Of a stretch of 64,000 nucleotides of DNA, positions 15,742 to 24,461 are shown piece by piece; position 1 is the first letter of the stretch, and every line of letters starts with the position of its first letter. Made by a program: the position numbers and the translations under genes. The DNA lies in contig JAKFFG010000023.1 in NCBI GenBank assembly GCA_036675275.1, positions 183,503 through 247,502 of the forward strand, written 5' to 3'. Source of the DNA: Pollutimonas sp036675275. Lineage in GTDB: Bacteria > Pseudomonadota > Gammaproteobacteria > Burkholderiales > Burkholderiaceae_B. The notes below the pieces were generated by a model, which ran no database searches, was not told where the DNA came from, and saw nothing but the letters and a program-made list of their open reading frames with translations.

Positions 15742-16752
15742 TCACACAATATAGTCGCTATCCGGCGTCATTGATAAGGCGAGATCGTAGGCTGAACGCA
15801 GGGAGCCGGCTTCCGCGATGCCTTGCCCCGCAATGTCGAAGGCCGTGCCGTGGTCCACGCTGGTACGCACGAAGGGCAGCCCTACTGTCACGTTCACACC
15901 TTCATCGACGCCCAGGTATTTGACGGGTATCAGGCCCTGGTCGTGGTATTGCGCCACCACGATATCGAATTCGCCCCGGCGGGCCCGCATGAACACAGTG
16001 TCGCCCGGAAATGGACCGTTGACGTCCATGCCTTCGGTCCGGGCCTGGTTGATGGCGGGTGTGATGATTGTGATTTCTTCTTGCCCGAATCGACCATCTT
16101 CGCCGGCGTGCGGATTCAGTCCGGCGACTGCGATGCGGGGCTGTTCAATGCCTGCCTGCAGGCAGGCCCGGTGGGCCAGCCGTATGGTGTCGAGTTCGGT
16201 CTCGTAGGTGATCGTTGTACTGACCTGTTGCAGCGGCACATGTATGGTGACCAGAATGACGCGCAGTTCCGGATTGGCAAGCATCATGGCGTAGCGCGAT
16301 GTGCCGGTACGTTGCGCCAGGATTTCCGTATGGCCCGGAAAATCTATGCCACCGGCCTGCATTGCCTTCTTGTTGAGCGGAGCGGTGACGATGGCGCGCA
16401 GTAGCCCGGCCTGTGCATCGTCGATGGCGTGGCACAAATACTCGTAAGCGCCACGGCCCGCTTCGGCGCTGAGCTGGCCGGGCTGCAGGCTGGCCGGCAG
16501 GGCCTGCCACCGGTTCAGTACAGGAATTGAACCGGGCTTGGGATAGGCGAGCCCGGCTTCGCTGACCAGCTCCACGTGCAAGGATTCCGACATATTCAGC
16601 TGCGCGATGGTGGCTTCCAGGACGCCCGCATCGCCATACACCAGTGCGGGGTAGGGCAAGCCGGCGGCAAACAGCTTAATGATTATTTCCGGGCCGATGC
16701 CTGCCGCGTCGCCCATGGTGAGTCCTATCGGTACGAGTGAAGTCTTGCTCAT
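15742..16752 (-). CDS. pdxA: 4-hydroxythreonine-4-phosphate dehydrogenase
   Basis: NAD-dependent enzyme of pyridoxal-5'-phosphate synthesis in the cytoplasm. The 336-residue protein carries LTMGDAAGIGPEIIIKLF near the N-terminus, the metal-site region FPGHTEILAQRTGT, AGLNPHAGEDGRFGQEE, and the C-terminal QYHDQGLIPVKYLG with NVTVGLPFVRTSVDHGTAFDIAG. All are PdxA hallmarks. PdxA2-type paralogues of other pathways share them, so the biosynthetic role is likely but not certain. It starts 15 bp after the phoH-type gene and is probably co-transcribed with it. Confidence 0.92.
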   Translation of the reverse strand: MSKTSLVPIGLTMGDAAGIGPEIIIKLFAAGLPYPALVYGDAGVLEATIAQLNMSESLHVELVSEAGLAYPKPGSIPVLNRWQALPASLQPGQLSAEAGRGAYEYLCHAIDDAQAGLLRAIVTAPLNKKAMQAGGIDFPGHTEILAQRTGTSRYAMMLANPELRVILVTIHVPLQQVSTTITYETELDTIRLAHRACLQAGIEQPRIAVAGLNPHAGEDGRFGQEEITIITPAINQARTEGMDVNGPFPGDTVFMRARRGEFDIVVAQYHDQGLIPVKYLGVDEGVNVTVGLPFVRTSVDHGTAFDIAGQGIAEAGSLRSAYDLALSMTPDSDYIV

Positions 16753-16767
16753 CTTAGGCGCAAAGAT

Positions 16768-18444
16768 TTATAGGGCTTCGCTGGCGTAGTCGGCCAGGCG
16801 TGAACGTTCGCCCCGCTGCAAGGTAATATGTCCGGCATGTGGCCAGCCCTTGAAGCGGTCGACCACAAAGGTCAGTCCTGAACTACCCTCGGTAAGATAA
16901 GGGGTATCGATCTGGGCGATATTGCCCAGGCATATGATTTTCGTTCCGGGCCCCGCACGGGTGACCAGGGTCTTCATCTGCTTGGGCGTCAGATTCTGGG
17001 CTTCGTCGATGATCAGTATCTTGTTCATGAACGTGCGGCCCCGCATAAAGTTCAGCGACTTGACCTTGATGCGCGAGCGTATGAGTTCCATGGTCGCGTT
17101 CTTGGTCCAGTCCTGTCCGCCGGCGGCCGGCGCCATGTCGCTATTCGCGGGCCCCAGATGGAGCACTTCAAGATTGTCTTCCAGCGCGCCCATCCAGGGC
17201 AGCATTTTCTCTTCCTCGGTACCGGGCAGAAAGCCGATATCGTCGCCCACCGGCACAGTGGCCCGCGTAATGATGATTTCGTTGTAGCGTTTGGTCTCCA
17301 GCGTTTGCGTCAGCGCGGCCGCCAGGGCCAGCAGCGTTTTGCCCGTGCCCGCCTGGCCCAGCAGCGAGACAAAGTCGCAGTCGGGATTCATGAGCAGATT
17401 CAGGGCGAAATTCTGTTCGCGGTTGCGCGCGGTGATGCCCCATACATTGTTCTTGCCGTGACTGTAGTCTCGCAGGGTGGCCAGCACGGCGCTTGTGCCG
17501 CTGACTTCCTTGACTTGGGCCTGCAAGGGGAGTTCGCCATCGAAATATACGAACTCGTTGACGATGAACTCGGAGCATAGAGGCCCTTTGATCCGGTAGA
17601 AGGTCGTGCCGCCTTGCTGCCACGATTCGACATCCTTGCCATGCTTGAGCCAGAAGTTTTCCGGCAAGGGCATGACGCCGTCATATAAAAGGTCGGAGTC
17701 GTCCAGGACATGGTCGTTCAGGTAGTCCTCGGCGGGCAGGCCCAGCGAACGCGCCTTCAAGCGTATGTTGATATCCTTGGATACCAGGACGACGGCTCGT
17801 TTTGGATACGCTGCCTGCAGTGCATGCACCACGTTCAGGATGACATTGTCGGCCTTGCCCAGGGGCAATTCGATAGGAAGCTGCGAATGCAGTGCGCTGG
17901 TCTGAAAATGCAGGCGGCCCAGGGCTTCCTGGTTGCCCAGCGCGTCCAGCTCGACGCCGGGTTCCAGTTCGGTCGAGGTACCCACCAACCCATCGAGGAA
18001 ACGGCTAACCTGACGCGCGTTGCGCGCTACTTCGGACATCCCTTTTTTCTGATGATCGAGTTCTTCGAGCACGATCATGGGCAGGAAAATATCGTGTTCC
18101 TCGAACTTGAACAGTGAGTTCGAATCGTGCAGCAGTACGTTGGTGTCCAGCACAAACAGCTTGCGCTTGGCGGCGGGCAGCCGGGACTTGCGTGGCTTGC
18201 GCGACGGCACTACGGACAAGGGCGGTGCCAGGGGAATACTTGCCGGCGCACTGGCAGGCGCCGGTGTTGTGGACCGAGCCGGCGCGGGCTTGGCGGACGC
18301 GCGTTTTACCGGCGATTTACGCTCTGGAGTACGGGCACCAGGAGCTGTCAGTGCTTCTGCATGCCTGGGCGCATCGGTTGTGTCGTTGTAAGCAACAGGG
18401 GAAATCATGGCTCCCATGCGGGTCGGCAACTTCGGTAGCGGCAT
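16768..18444 (-). CDS. PhoH-family ATPase with N-terminal PIN domain
   Basis: Cytoplasmic protein of 558 residues. A low-complexity Ala/Pro/Lys-rich N-terminus (about residues 20-90) precedes a PIN nuclease-like domain beginning FVLDTNVLLHDSNSLFKFEEHDIFLPMIVLEELDHQKKG, which shows the acidic residues of the fold. The C-terminal PhoH domain has Walker A GQAGTGKTLLALA and Walker B-type ILIIDEAQNLTPKQMKT. This PIN-PhoH fusion is a known bacterial group thought to act on RNA, with RNase plus ATPase/helicase activity reported for relatives. It lies in the run Mth938-bcp-phoH-pdxA. The start at 18444 is preceded by GGGAG. Confidence 0.9.
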   Translation of the reverse strand: MPLPKLPTRMGAMISPVAYNDTTDAPRHAEALTAPGARTPERKSPVKRASAKPAPARSTTPAPASAPASIPLAPPLSVVPSRKPRKSRLPAAKRKLFVLDTNVLLHDSNSLFKFEEHDIFLPMIVLEELDHQKKGMSEVARNARQVSRFLDGLVGTSTELEPGVELDALGNQEALGRLHFQTSALHSQLPIELPLGKADNVILNVVHALQAAYPKRAVVLVSKDINIRLKARSLGLPAEDYLNDHVLDDSDLLYDGVMPLPENFWLKHGKDVESWQQGGTTFYRIKGPLCSEFIVNEFVYFDGELPLQAQVKEVSGTSAVLATLRDYSHGKNNVWGITARNREQNFALNLLMNPDCDFVSLLGQAGTGKTLLALAAALTQTLETKRYNEIIITRATVPVGDDIGFLPGTEEEKMLPWMGALEDNLEVLHLGPANSDMAPAAGGQDWTKNATMELIRSRIKVKSLNFMRGRTFMNKILIIDEAQNLTPKQMKTLVTRAGPGTKIICLGNIAQIDTPYLTEGSSGLTFVVDRFKGWPHAGHITLQRGERSRLADYASEAL

Positions 18445-18528
18445 AAGGTGGGTGCTCCCTGAGCGTTCTGGTAAGTGATAATAACCGTGGTAGCCGAAAT
18501 CAATGAACGACAGGCTGCCCGTGTGGCG

Positions 18529-18996
18529 TCAGGCCTGTTCGCGCACCGCTTTCAATACTTCGTCAACGTGACCGGGAACTCGAAGGCCGCGCCATTCTTG
18601 AATCAGTACGCCTTGCTTGTCGATCAGGAAGGTGCTGCGTTCGATCCCCCGTACCTGTTTACCGTACATGTTTTTCATTTTCATGACGTTGAACAGTTGG
18701 CACAAGTCTTCGTCGGGGTCGGCAATGAGCGCAAAGGGCAGATTTTGCTTGTCGGTAAAGCTGACGTGCGACTTGAGCGAGTCGCGCGAGACGCCGATGA
18801 TCTGACATCCGGCATCGGCAAATTCCTGGTGGCGATCGCGAAAGCCCTGGCCTTGCGTGGTACAGCCTGGTGTATTGTCTTTGGGGTAGAAGTACAGGAC
18901 AGTATGGCGTCCGCGCAACGATTCGAGGCTAATGTCCCCGTGAGTGCTTGCCGCAGCGAAGGCGGGAATGGGTTTTCCAATGGTTACTTCAGTCAT
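18529..18996 (-). CDS. bcp: Peroxiredoxin of the Bcp/PrxQ type
   Basis: Thiol peroxidase of 155 residues that reduces hydroperoxides in the cytoplasm. The peroxidatic Cys45 is in YPKDNTPGCTTQ. E. coli-type Bcp has a resolving Cys five residues later, but here position 50 is Gln, so this enzyme must use another thiol or an external reductant; C64 and C98 are the other candidates. The start overlaps the stop of the upstream Mth938-like gene by ATGA, so the two are likely translationally coupled. Confidence 0.93.
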   Translation of the reverse strand: MTEVTIGKPIPAFAAASTHGDISLESLRGRHTVLYFYPKDNTPGCTTQGQGFRDRHQEFADAGCQIIGVSRDSLKSHVSFTDKQNLPFALIADPDEDLCQLFNVMKMKNMYGKQVRGIERSTFLIDKQGVLIQEWRGLRVPGHVDEVLKAVREQA

Positions 18997-19442
18997 TCGT
19001 CTTCCTCAAGGGGCAGGAGGGCGACAATGACGCGGCGCCCTTCGGCCATCAAAATGTTGTAAGTCCGGGCTGCTGCGTGGGTGCTCATGGCTTCTACGCC
19101 TATGCCTGCGTCGAGCAGCGGCCGTGTGATGTGGACGGGCAGCAGGTGCTGTTTGCTTCCCGTGCCGATCAGCAGCACCTCCGGCGCGCCTGCCGGCTTT
19201 TGCGGCGCAACACCGGCATCGAGGAAAGCCATGGGATCGGTACTGGCCGCCGTAAGCCCGGCGATCGCGAGCAGCGTATCGGCGGTAATGTCGCCAACGA
19301 CCTTCACCGGCCATGTATTGATGTCGCCTTCAGGGCCGAAATAAACGGCGTGCCCGTAAGAGACCTCGTTGATTTCTATGTAATCATGCCCGTATGCGGT
19401 CACGGTATTGAGCGCCGGGTTGGTTTCGCTTTGCAATTGCAC
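18993..19442 (-). CDS. Mth938-like domain protein (NDUFAF3/DUF498 family)
   Basis: Protein of 149 residues. I chose the GTG start at 19442 (MQLQSETNPALNTVTAYG) because GGAG lies 8 bp upstream; an ATG further up is open but has no such signal. Sequence PEVLLIGTGSKQHLLPVHITRPLLDAGIGVEAMSTHAAARTYNILMAEGRRVIVALLP matches the Mth938-like fold, which also includes the mitochondrial complex I assembly factor NDUFAF3. The bacterial function is not known. It is coupled by ATGA overlap to bcp. Confidence 0.85.
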   Translation of the reverse strand: MQLQSETNPALNTVTAYGHDYIEINEVSYGHAVYFGPEGDINTWPVKVVGDITADTLLAIAGLTAASTDPMAFLDAGVAPQKPAGAPEVLLIGTGSKQHLLPVHITRPLLDAGIGVEAMSTHAAARTYNILMAEGRRVIVALLPLEEDE

Positions 19443-19572
19443 AAAAAAAACTCCAAAAGTCTTGAAGATCATAGCGCAAAGCCAGTTCAATTATGACGGC
19501 TTCGCCTTTTTTTTGGATCGTTTAAACTACTCAGCTGTTTAACTTTCCGCATTTTGTCGCCCAAGGACCATC

Positions 19573-20760
19573 ATGACGAGTTTTCCGCGTATAGAGCGTT
19601 TGCCGCCCTATGTTTTCAACATTACCGGCGAATTGAAAATGGCGGCGCGGCGACGAGGCGAAGACATCATCGATATGTCCATGGGCAATCCGGATGGCCC
19701 TACCCCCAAGCATATTGTCGATAAGCTAGTGGAGGCCGCTTCCAGGCCCGATACGCACGGTTATTCAGTCTCCAAGGGCATACCTCGACTGCGCAAGGCG
19801 ATATCCGGGTGGTACGAACGCCGCTACGGCGTACAGATCGATCCTGATTCGGAAGCCATAGTCACCATAGGCTCCAAGGAAGGTCTGGCGCACCTGATGC
19901 TGGCCACCCTGGACCGGGGCGATACGGTGCTGGTGCCCAATCCCAGTTATCCCATTCATATCTACGGCGCGGTCATCGCCGGTGCGAACATACGTTCTGT
20001 CCCCATGACGCCAGGCCTGGATTTCTTCGAAGAGATCGACAGGGCGGTCCGCGAAAGCATACCCAAGCCGAAAATGATGATTCTGGGTTTTCCCAGCAAT
20101 CCAACTGCCCAGTGTGTCGACCTGTCTTTCTTCGAGCGGGTTATTGCGCTGGCTAAAGAACACAATATTCTGGTCGTGCACGACCTGGCATATGCCGATA
20201 TCACCTTCGATGGCTATGTCGCGCCGTCCATCATGCAGGTCGAGGGCGCGCGCGATGTGGCCGTTGAGTTCTTCACCATGAGCAAAAGCTACAATATGGC
20301 GGGCTGGCGCGTGGGTTTCATGGTCGGCAACCAGGAATTGGTCAACGCCCTGGCGCGCATCAAGAGCTATCACGATTATGGCACGTTCACGCCCATTCAG
20401 GTTGCCTCGATCGCCGCGCTGGAAGGTCCGCAGGATGGCGTGCAACAGGTGGTCGAGCAATATCGGAACCGCCGCGACGTCCTGGTGAAAGGCTTGCACG
20501 AAGCCGGCTGGATGGTCGATATTCCGAAAGCATCCATGTATATCTGGGCAAAGATCCCCGAGTTCTACCAGAAGCACGGTTCGCTGGAATTCGCCAAGCG
20601 GCTGCTGGCCGATGCCAAGGTGGCCGTCTCGCCGGGAGTAGGCTTCGGCGAGTATGGCGACGACTACGTGCGCTTTGCCCTCATCGAAAACGAGCAGCGT
20701 ACCCGCCAGGCGGTGCGCGGCATTAAAGAAATGTTCCGCAAGGACGGGTTGGGTAAGTAA
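19573..20760 (+). CDS. alaC: Alanine-type pyridoxal-phosphate aminotransferase (AlaC-like)
   Basis: Class I/II aminotransferase of 395 residues. The N-terminus IERLPPYVFNITGELKMAARRRGEDIIDMSMGNPDGPTP is characteristic of AlaC-type enzymes that make alanine from pyruvate and glutamate. The PLP lysine is Lys238 in TMSKSYNMAGWR, and FPSNPTAQ is the conserved cofactor segment. It stands 4 bp before hom and forms a unit with hom and thrC, an arrangement common in Burkholderiales. An alternative specificity for other amino acids cannot be excluded. Confidence 0.9.
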   Translation: MTSFPRIERLPPYVFNITGELKMAARRRGEDIIDMSMGNPDGPTPKHIVDKLVEAASRPDTHGYSVSKGIPRLRKAISGWYERRYGVQIDPDSEAIVTIGSKEGLAHLMLATLDRGDTVLVPNPSYPIHIYGAVIAGANIRSVPMTPGLDFFEEIDRAVRESIPKPKMMILGFPSNPTAQCVDLSFFERVIALAKEHNILVVHDLAYADITFDGYVAPSIMQVEGARDVAVEFFTMSKSYNMAGWRVGFMVGNQELVNALARIKSYHDYGTFTPIQVASIAALEGPQDGVQQVVEQYRNRRDVLVKGLHEAGWMVDIPKASMYIWAKIPEFYQKHGSLEFAKRLLADAKVAVSPGVGFGEYGDDYVRFALIENEQRTRQAVRGIKEMFRKDGLGK

Positions 20761-20764
20761 ATAA

Positions 20765-22069
20765 ATGAGTCCTATCAAAGTTGGTCTATTGGGTCTGGGT
20801 GTTGTAGGCGGCGGAACCTGGAAAGTATTGACACAAAACGCCGAGGAAATCGCACGACGGGCCGGCAGGCGTATTGAGGTCGCCGCCGTGGCCGTGCGCG
20901 ACACGGAAAAGGCCAGGCGCCTGGTTGGTAACCAGGTACCGGTCACGACAGACGGCATGGACATCGTGCGCAACCCCGATATCGATATTGTCGTGGAGCT
21001 CATCGGCGGCGACACCCTGGCGTATGATCTGGTCATGGAAGCCATTCACCAGGGCAAGCATGTCGTCACCGCTAACAAGGCATTGCTTGCGCGGCATGGC
21101 AACGAAATCTTTGCCGCGGCGCATGCAAAGGGCGTCATGGTGGTGTTCGAAGCCGCCGTTGCCGGCGGCATACCCATCGTCAAGGCTATACGCGAAGGCC
21201 TTACCGCCAATCGGATTCAATGGCTGGCCGGCATCATCAACGGGACGACCAACTTCATTCTGTCGGAAATGCGTTCGCGCGGCTTGCCCTTTAACGCAGT
21301 GCTGTCCGAAGCGCAGCGGCTGGGCTATGCCGAGACCGATCCCACCTTCGACATCGAAGGCATAGACGCGGCGCACAAGCTCACGCTTCTGGCCTCATTG
21401 GCCTTCGGCATTCCGGTGCAGTTCAATAAAGCGCATGTCGAAGGCATTGCCGCACTGGCGCAGGAAGACATCGCGCACGCCGAGCGCCTGGGCTATCGCA
21501 TCAAGCTGCTTGGCATTACCCGCCGACGCCCCGAGGGCATCGAACTGCGCGTGCATCCCACGCTCGTGCCCATCGAGTGCCTGCTGGCCAATGTAGAAGG
21601 CGCCATGAATGCCGTGCTGGTGCATGGCGACGCCGTCGGCCCTACTTTGTATTACGGCCAGGGCGCTGGGGAACTGCCTACGGCTTCGGCCGTCATTGCA
21701 GACTTGGTCGATGTTACGCGTCTGCAAACTGCGGATCCCGATCATCGCGTGCCGCATCTGGCCTTCCAGCCCGATGCCATGGACGACATCGCCATTCTGC
21801 CCATTGCCGAGGTTCAATCCTCGTATTACTTGCGCCTGCGTGTCGAGGACCGCCCCGGCGTGCTGGCCGATCTGGCCCGCATATTGTCCGACGCCGGAAT
21901 ATCCATCGGCTCGATGTTCCAGGAACCCCACGGAACGTCGGAAGCCGACATTATCTTCCTGTCGCATTCGGCACGGGAAGGCGACGTCGAGGCGGCACTC
22001 CAGAGTATTCAGGCACTGCCTTTCGTACTTTCCCAGGTAACGCGCTTGCGCGTGGAGAATCTAGTATGA
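20765..22069 (+). CDS. hom: Homoserine dehydrogenase
   Basis: NAD(P)H-dependent reduction of aspartate semialdehyde to homoserine, the branch point to threonine and methionine. The 434-residue protein has the nucleotide-binding motif GLLGLGVVGGGTWKV at the N-terminus, the catalytic region TTNFILSEM and YAETDPTFDIEGIDAAHKL in the centre, and a C-terminal ACT domain beginning YYLRLRVEDRPGVLADLARILSDAGISI, the usual threonine-feedback site. It is not fused to aspartokinase. Its stop overlaps the thrC start as ATGA. Confidence 0.96.
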   Translation: MSPIKVGLLGLGVVGGGTWKVLTQNAEEIARRAGRRIEVAAVAVRDTEKARRLVGNQVPVTTDGMDIVRNPDIDIVVELIGGDTLAYDLVMEAIHQGKHVVTANKALLARHGNEIFAAAHAKGVMVVFEAAVAGGIPIVKAIREGLTANRIQWLAGIINGTTNFILSEMRSRGLPFNAVLSEAQRLGYAETDPTFDIEGIDAAHKLTLLASLAFGIPVQFNKAHVEGIAALAQEDIAHAERLGYRIKLLGITRRRPEGIELRVHPTLVPIECLLANVEGAMNAVLVHGDAVGPTLYYGQGAGELPTASAVIADLVDVTRLQTADPDHRVPHLAFQPDAMDDIAILPIAEVQSSYYLRLRVEDRPGVLADLARILSDAGISIGSMFQEPHGTSEADIIFLSHSAREGDVEAALQSIQALPFVLSQVTRLRVENLV

Positions 22070-23475
22070 AGTACCGTTCAACGCGTGGGGGCATGGCCTC
22101 CATGGCCTTTTCCGATATCCTGCTCGAGGGCCTGGCACCCGATGGCGGCCTTACGCTGCCGGAAAGCCTTCCGCTCATCAGCACGGCCACGCTCGAGTCG
22201 TGGCGCGATCTGGACTACGCTGACTTGGCCACTGAAATTCTTGGCCTGTTCATAGGCGATATTCCCCGCGATGATCTTTCCCGGCTTACGCATGCGGCCT
22301 ATAACGCCGAAGTGTTTCCGGGGGCACAAATGGTGCCGCTCAAGCCGCTGTCCAAGGGCGTCAGCCTGCTTGGCCTCTCCGAAGGCCCGACTCTGGCATT
22401 CAAAGACATGGCCATGCAGTTCCTGGGCCAGGTTTTCGAGTATGTATTGGACAAACGCCAGGCAACCCTGAACATTCTCGGCGCGACTTCCGGCGATACC
22501 GGGTCCGCCGCGGAGTACGCCTTGCGCGGGAAACGCGGCGTGTCGGTTTTCATGCTTTCGCCCCACGGCCGGATGAGCGAATTTCAGCGCGCGCAAATGT
22601 ATTCGCTGCAAGACCGGAATATTCACAACATTGCGCTAAAAGGCGTGTTCGACGAGTGCCAGGATATCGTCAAGGCGCTTGCCGGAGACCTTCAGTTCAA
22701 GTCCAGCCACCACCTGGGCGCGGTGAACTCCATCAACTGGGCCCGCATAGCGGCGCAGGTCGTTTACTATTTCTGGGGCTGGCTGCGTGCCACCTCGGCG
22801 CCGCAGCTGCAAGTGTCGTTCGCCGTGCCTTCGGGCAACTTCGGCAATATTCTTGCCGGCCATATCGCCCGTCAAATGGGCCTGCCGGTTCGCAGGCTGG
22901 TTCTTGCCACCAACGAAAACAATGTGCTTGAGGAATTCTTCCGTACAGGAATATACCGTCCGCGTTCGGCCGCCGATACCCATGCAACATCCAGCCCGTC
23001 CATGGATATTTCCCGTGCATCGAATTTCGAGCGTTTCGTATTCGACCTGCTCGACCAGGATGCCGAGCAGGTTCGTGACTGCTGGAAGCAGCTGGAGCTC
23101 AACGGCGAGTTCGATCTCAGCCGGTTCTTGCCTTCGTTCGAGTCACGTTACGGTTTCGTGGCCGGCGTCAGCAACCATCAGGATAGGCTGGCGACGATCA
23201 AGAAGGTATACGGCGAAAACGGCATGCTGATCGATCCGCATACCGCCGACGCCGTAAAAGTCGCCGCTGACTATATCGAGGAAGGTATTCCCATGCTGGT
23301 ACTTGAGACGGCCCTGCCTGCCAAATTTGGCGAGACCATACAGGAAGCCATAGGCCGGCCTGCCCCGGTGCCCGAGCACTTGTGTGAACTGGCAGCGCTG
23401 CCGCAACGCGTGCAAGTCATGGACTGCAAGGTCGACCTGGTGCGGGATTACATTAAGCAGCATGCGCCGGTCTGA
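22066..23475 (+). CDS. thrC: Threonine synthase
   Basis: PLP enzyme converting O-phosphohomoserine to threonine. The start at ATG 22066 overlaps the hom stop and is preceded by GGAG; the frame stays open upstream within hom but is not coding. The 469-residue protein begins MKYRSTRGGMASMAFSDILLEGLAPDGG, with the PLP lysine in LAFKDMAMQFLGQVFEY, the phosphate-binding GATSGDTGSAAEYA, and FAVPSGNFGNILAG. It is the long, fungal/proteobacterial-type ThrC. An 11-bp inverted repeat follows after the stop. Confidence 0.96.
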   Translation: MKYRSTRGGMASMAFSDILLEGLAPDGGLTLPESLPLISTATLESWRDLDYADLATEILGLFIGDIPRDDLSRLTHAAYNAEVFPGAQMVPLKPLSKGVSLLGLSEGPTLAFKDMAMQFLGQVFEYVLDKRQATLNILGATSGDTGSAAEYALRGKRGVSVFMLSPHGRMSEFQRAQMYSLQDRNIHNIALKGVFDECQDIVKALAGDLQFKSSHHLGAVNSINWARIAAQVVYYFWGWLRATSAPQLQVSFAVPSGNFGNILAGHIARQMGLPVRRLVLATNENNVLEEFFRTGIYRPRSAADTHATSSPSMDISRASNFERFVFDLLDQDAEQVRDCWKQLELNGEFDLSRFLPSFESRYGFVAGVSNHQDRLATIKKVYGENGMLIDPHTADAVKVAADYIEEGIPMLVLETALPAKFGETIQEAIGRPAPVPEHLCELAALPQRVQVMDCKVDLVRDYIKQHAPV

Positions 23476-23498
23476 GGTGGCGTTGAATTGGAACCATG

Positions 23499-23532
23499 CT
23501 GCAATGAACCGTTGCATTCTAGTTCATTGCGG
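23499..23532 (+). other. Inverted repeat after thrC
   Basis: GCAATGAAC (23501-23509) and GTTCATTGC (23522-23530) are a perfect 9-bp pair around a 12-nt loop, extendable by two more pairs. There is no T-run behind it. It may end the hom-thrC transcript or serve as an operator for the small gene at 23571. Confidence 0.4.
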
Positions 23533-23570
23533 CTTGTTACACTGTCCGGGCACCTCATAAGGAGCTCGAT

Positions 23571-23870
23571 ATGCCAAATCAGAATCATGCGGAAACAGAA
23601 GTTACCCAGATACATCCAGATGGCCGTCGTGCCGTCGTCGTCATACGGACAGCCGGAAAGTCGTACTACCATGCTCTAGGGCCCGACGGCTTGTCGGTGG
23701 GGGTTTACGATCTTGCCGATGAAGCGAAGTCCGCAGCCGAATGGGCTTGGGACTTCCTGGAAGAGAATCCCGCGATCAAGCGGATCACTCTGATGCAGCT
23801 CATTGTCGACAAGCTCGTTGAGCAATACCCTCTGGGTTCCGCCGACGTAACTCTGGCTCCAAAGGGTTAG
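23571..23870 (+). CDS. Small protein of unknown function
   Basis: I do not recognise this 99-residue protein. It is supported as a gene by a good ribosome-binding site (AAGGAG ending 8 bp before the ATG), codon use like its neighbours, and a position on the same strand just before crcB. It has no signal peptide, membrane segment or cysteine. The middle, PDGLSVGVYDLADEAKSAAEWAWDFLEENPAIKRITLMQLIVDKLVEQYP, looks like a mixed alpha/beta domain. The gap to crcB is 28 bp, so co-transcription is plausible; a role with fluoride export is only suggested by that. Confidence 0.7.
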   Translation: MPNQNHAETEVTQIHPDGRRAVVVIRTAGKSYYHALGPDGLSVGVYDLADEAKSAAEWAWDFLEENPAIKRITLMQLIVDKLVEQYPLGSADVTLAPKG

Positions 23871-23898
23871 TGGCCGTTATGCGGGGTGCCGGGAATCC

Positions 23899-24291
23899 AT
23901 GCTGACATCCATCAATTTTCTTGCCATTGGCATAGGCGCCGCAGCCGGTGCGATCAGCCGGTGGTTGCTGGGATTGTGGTTGAATCACCCAGGTTTGCTC
24001 TTGCCGTGGGGAACCCTGGCGGCCAACCTGGTCGGTGGTTATCTGGTGGGGCTGCTGTTGGGCGTGCTGGCGATGTACCCGGACGCGCCGACATGGCTTA
24101 AGCTGATGTTGATTACCGGCTTCCTGGGCGGGCTGACCACATTTTCAACGTTTTCCGGAGAGACAATAGGTTTGCTCGAGCGTGGCGCCTACCTGTCGGC
24201 TTTCGGTTATATCGGTTTCAGCCTGGCAGGCAGCCTGGTATTGACCTGTCTCGGTTTTGCCACGGCCAGTTTTGTGTCTTCGCTAGGCTAG
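23899..24291 (+). CDS. crcB: Fluoride channel CrcB/Fluc
   Basis: Small inner-membrane fluoride channel that works as an antiparallel dimer and removes F- from the cytoplasm. The 130-residue protein has four hydrophobic helices, the early G-A-I-S-R-W segment, GTLAANLVGGYLVG with the pore Asn, and GGLTTFSTFSGE with the conserved Phe/Thr/Ser track. No fluoride riboswitch consensus was found upstream of it or of the gene at 23571. The last two bases of its stop codon belong to the left arm of the palindromic element at 24290. Confidence 0.93.
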   Translation: MLTSINFLAIGIGAAAGAISRWLLGLWLNHPGLLLPWGTLAANLVGGYLVGLLLGVLAMYPDAPTWLKLMLITGFLGGLTTFSTFSGETIGLLERGAYLSAFGYIGFSLAGSLVLTCLGFATASFVSSLG

Positions 24292-24453
24292 GAGCGTGGG
24301 CGGTAGAAACAGTCCGGCCTGCAAAGCCATCTGCTCGGTCCATATTTCCGCCGCTTCTTGGCCCATAGAACCACTATGGGCCGGCGAATCGTCAAAAATC
24401 TGTCCTGTCGCAGCCGACTTTTCGGCTCGAACGTTTCTACCGCCCACGCTCCT
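24290..24453. repeat. 164-bp palindromic element with perfect 21-bp arms
   Basis: Bases 24290-24310 and 24433-24453 are perfect 21-bp inverted repeats (left arm begins AGGAGCGTGGG). At exactly the same centre lies a second perfect pair, GGCCCATAG (24360-24368) and CTATGGGCC (24374-24382), with loop AACCA. A small hairpin AGCCGA-CTT-TCGGCT lies at 24413-24427. The element fills nearly the whole gap between the convergent genes crcB and hpnE, so it could terminate transcription from both sides. It contains no gene that I can support. Confidence 0.85.
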
Positions 24454-24461
24454 GGGCGGGA

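Noticed and set aside
20700..20765. Threonine attenuator leader before hom
   Set aside because: There is only a 4-bp gap after alaC, with no room for a leader peptide or attenuator.
23476..23898. Fluoride riboswitch before crcB or the small gene
   Set aside because: The conserved core of the motif was not found; only a simple inverted repeat is present after thrC.
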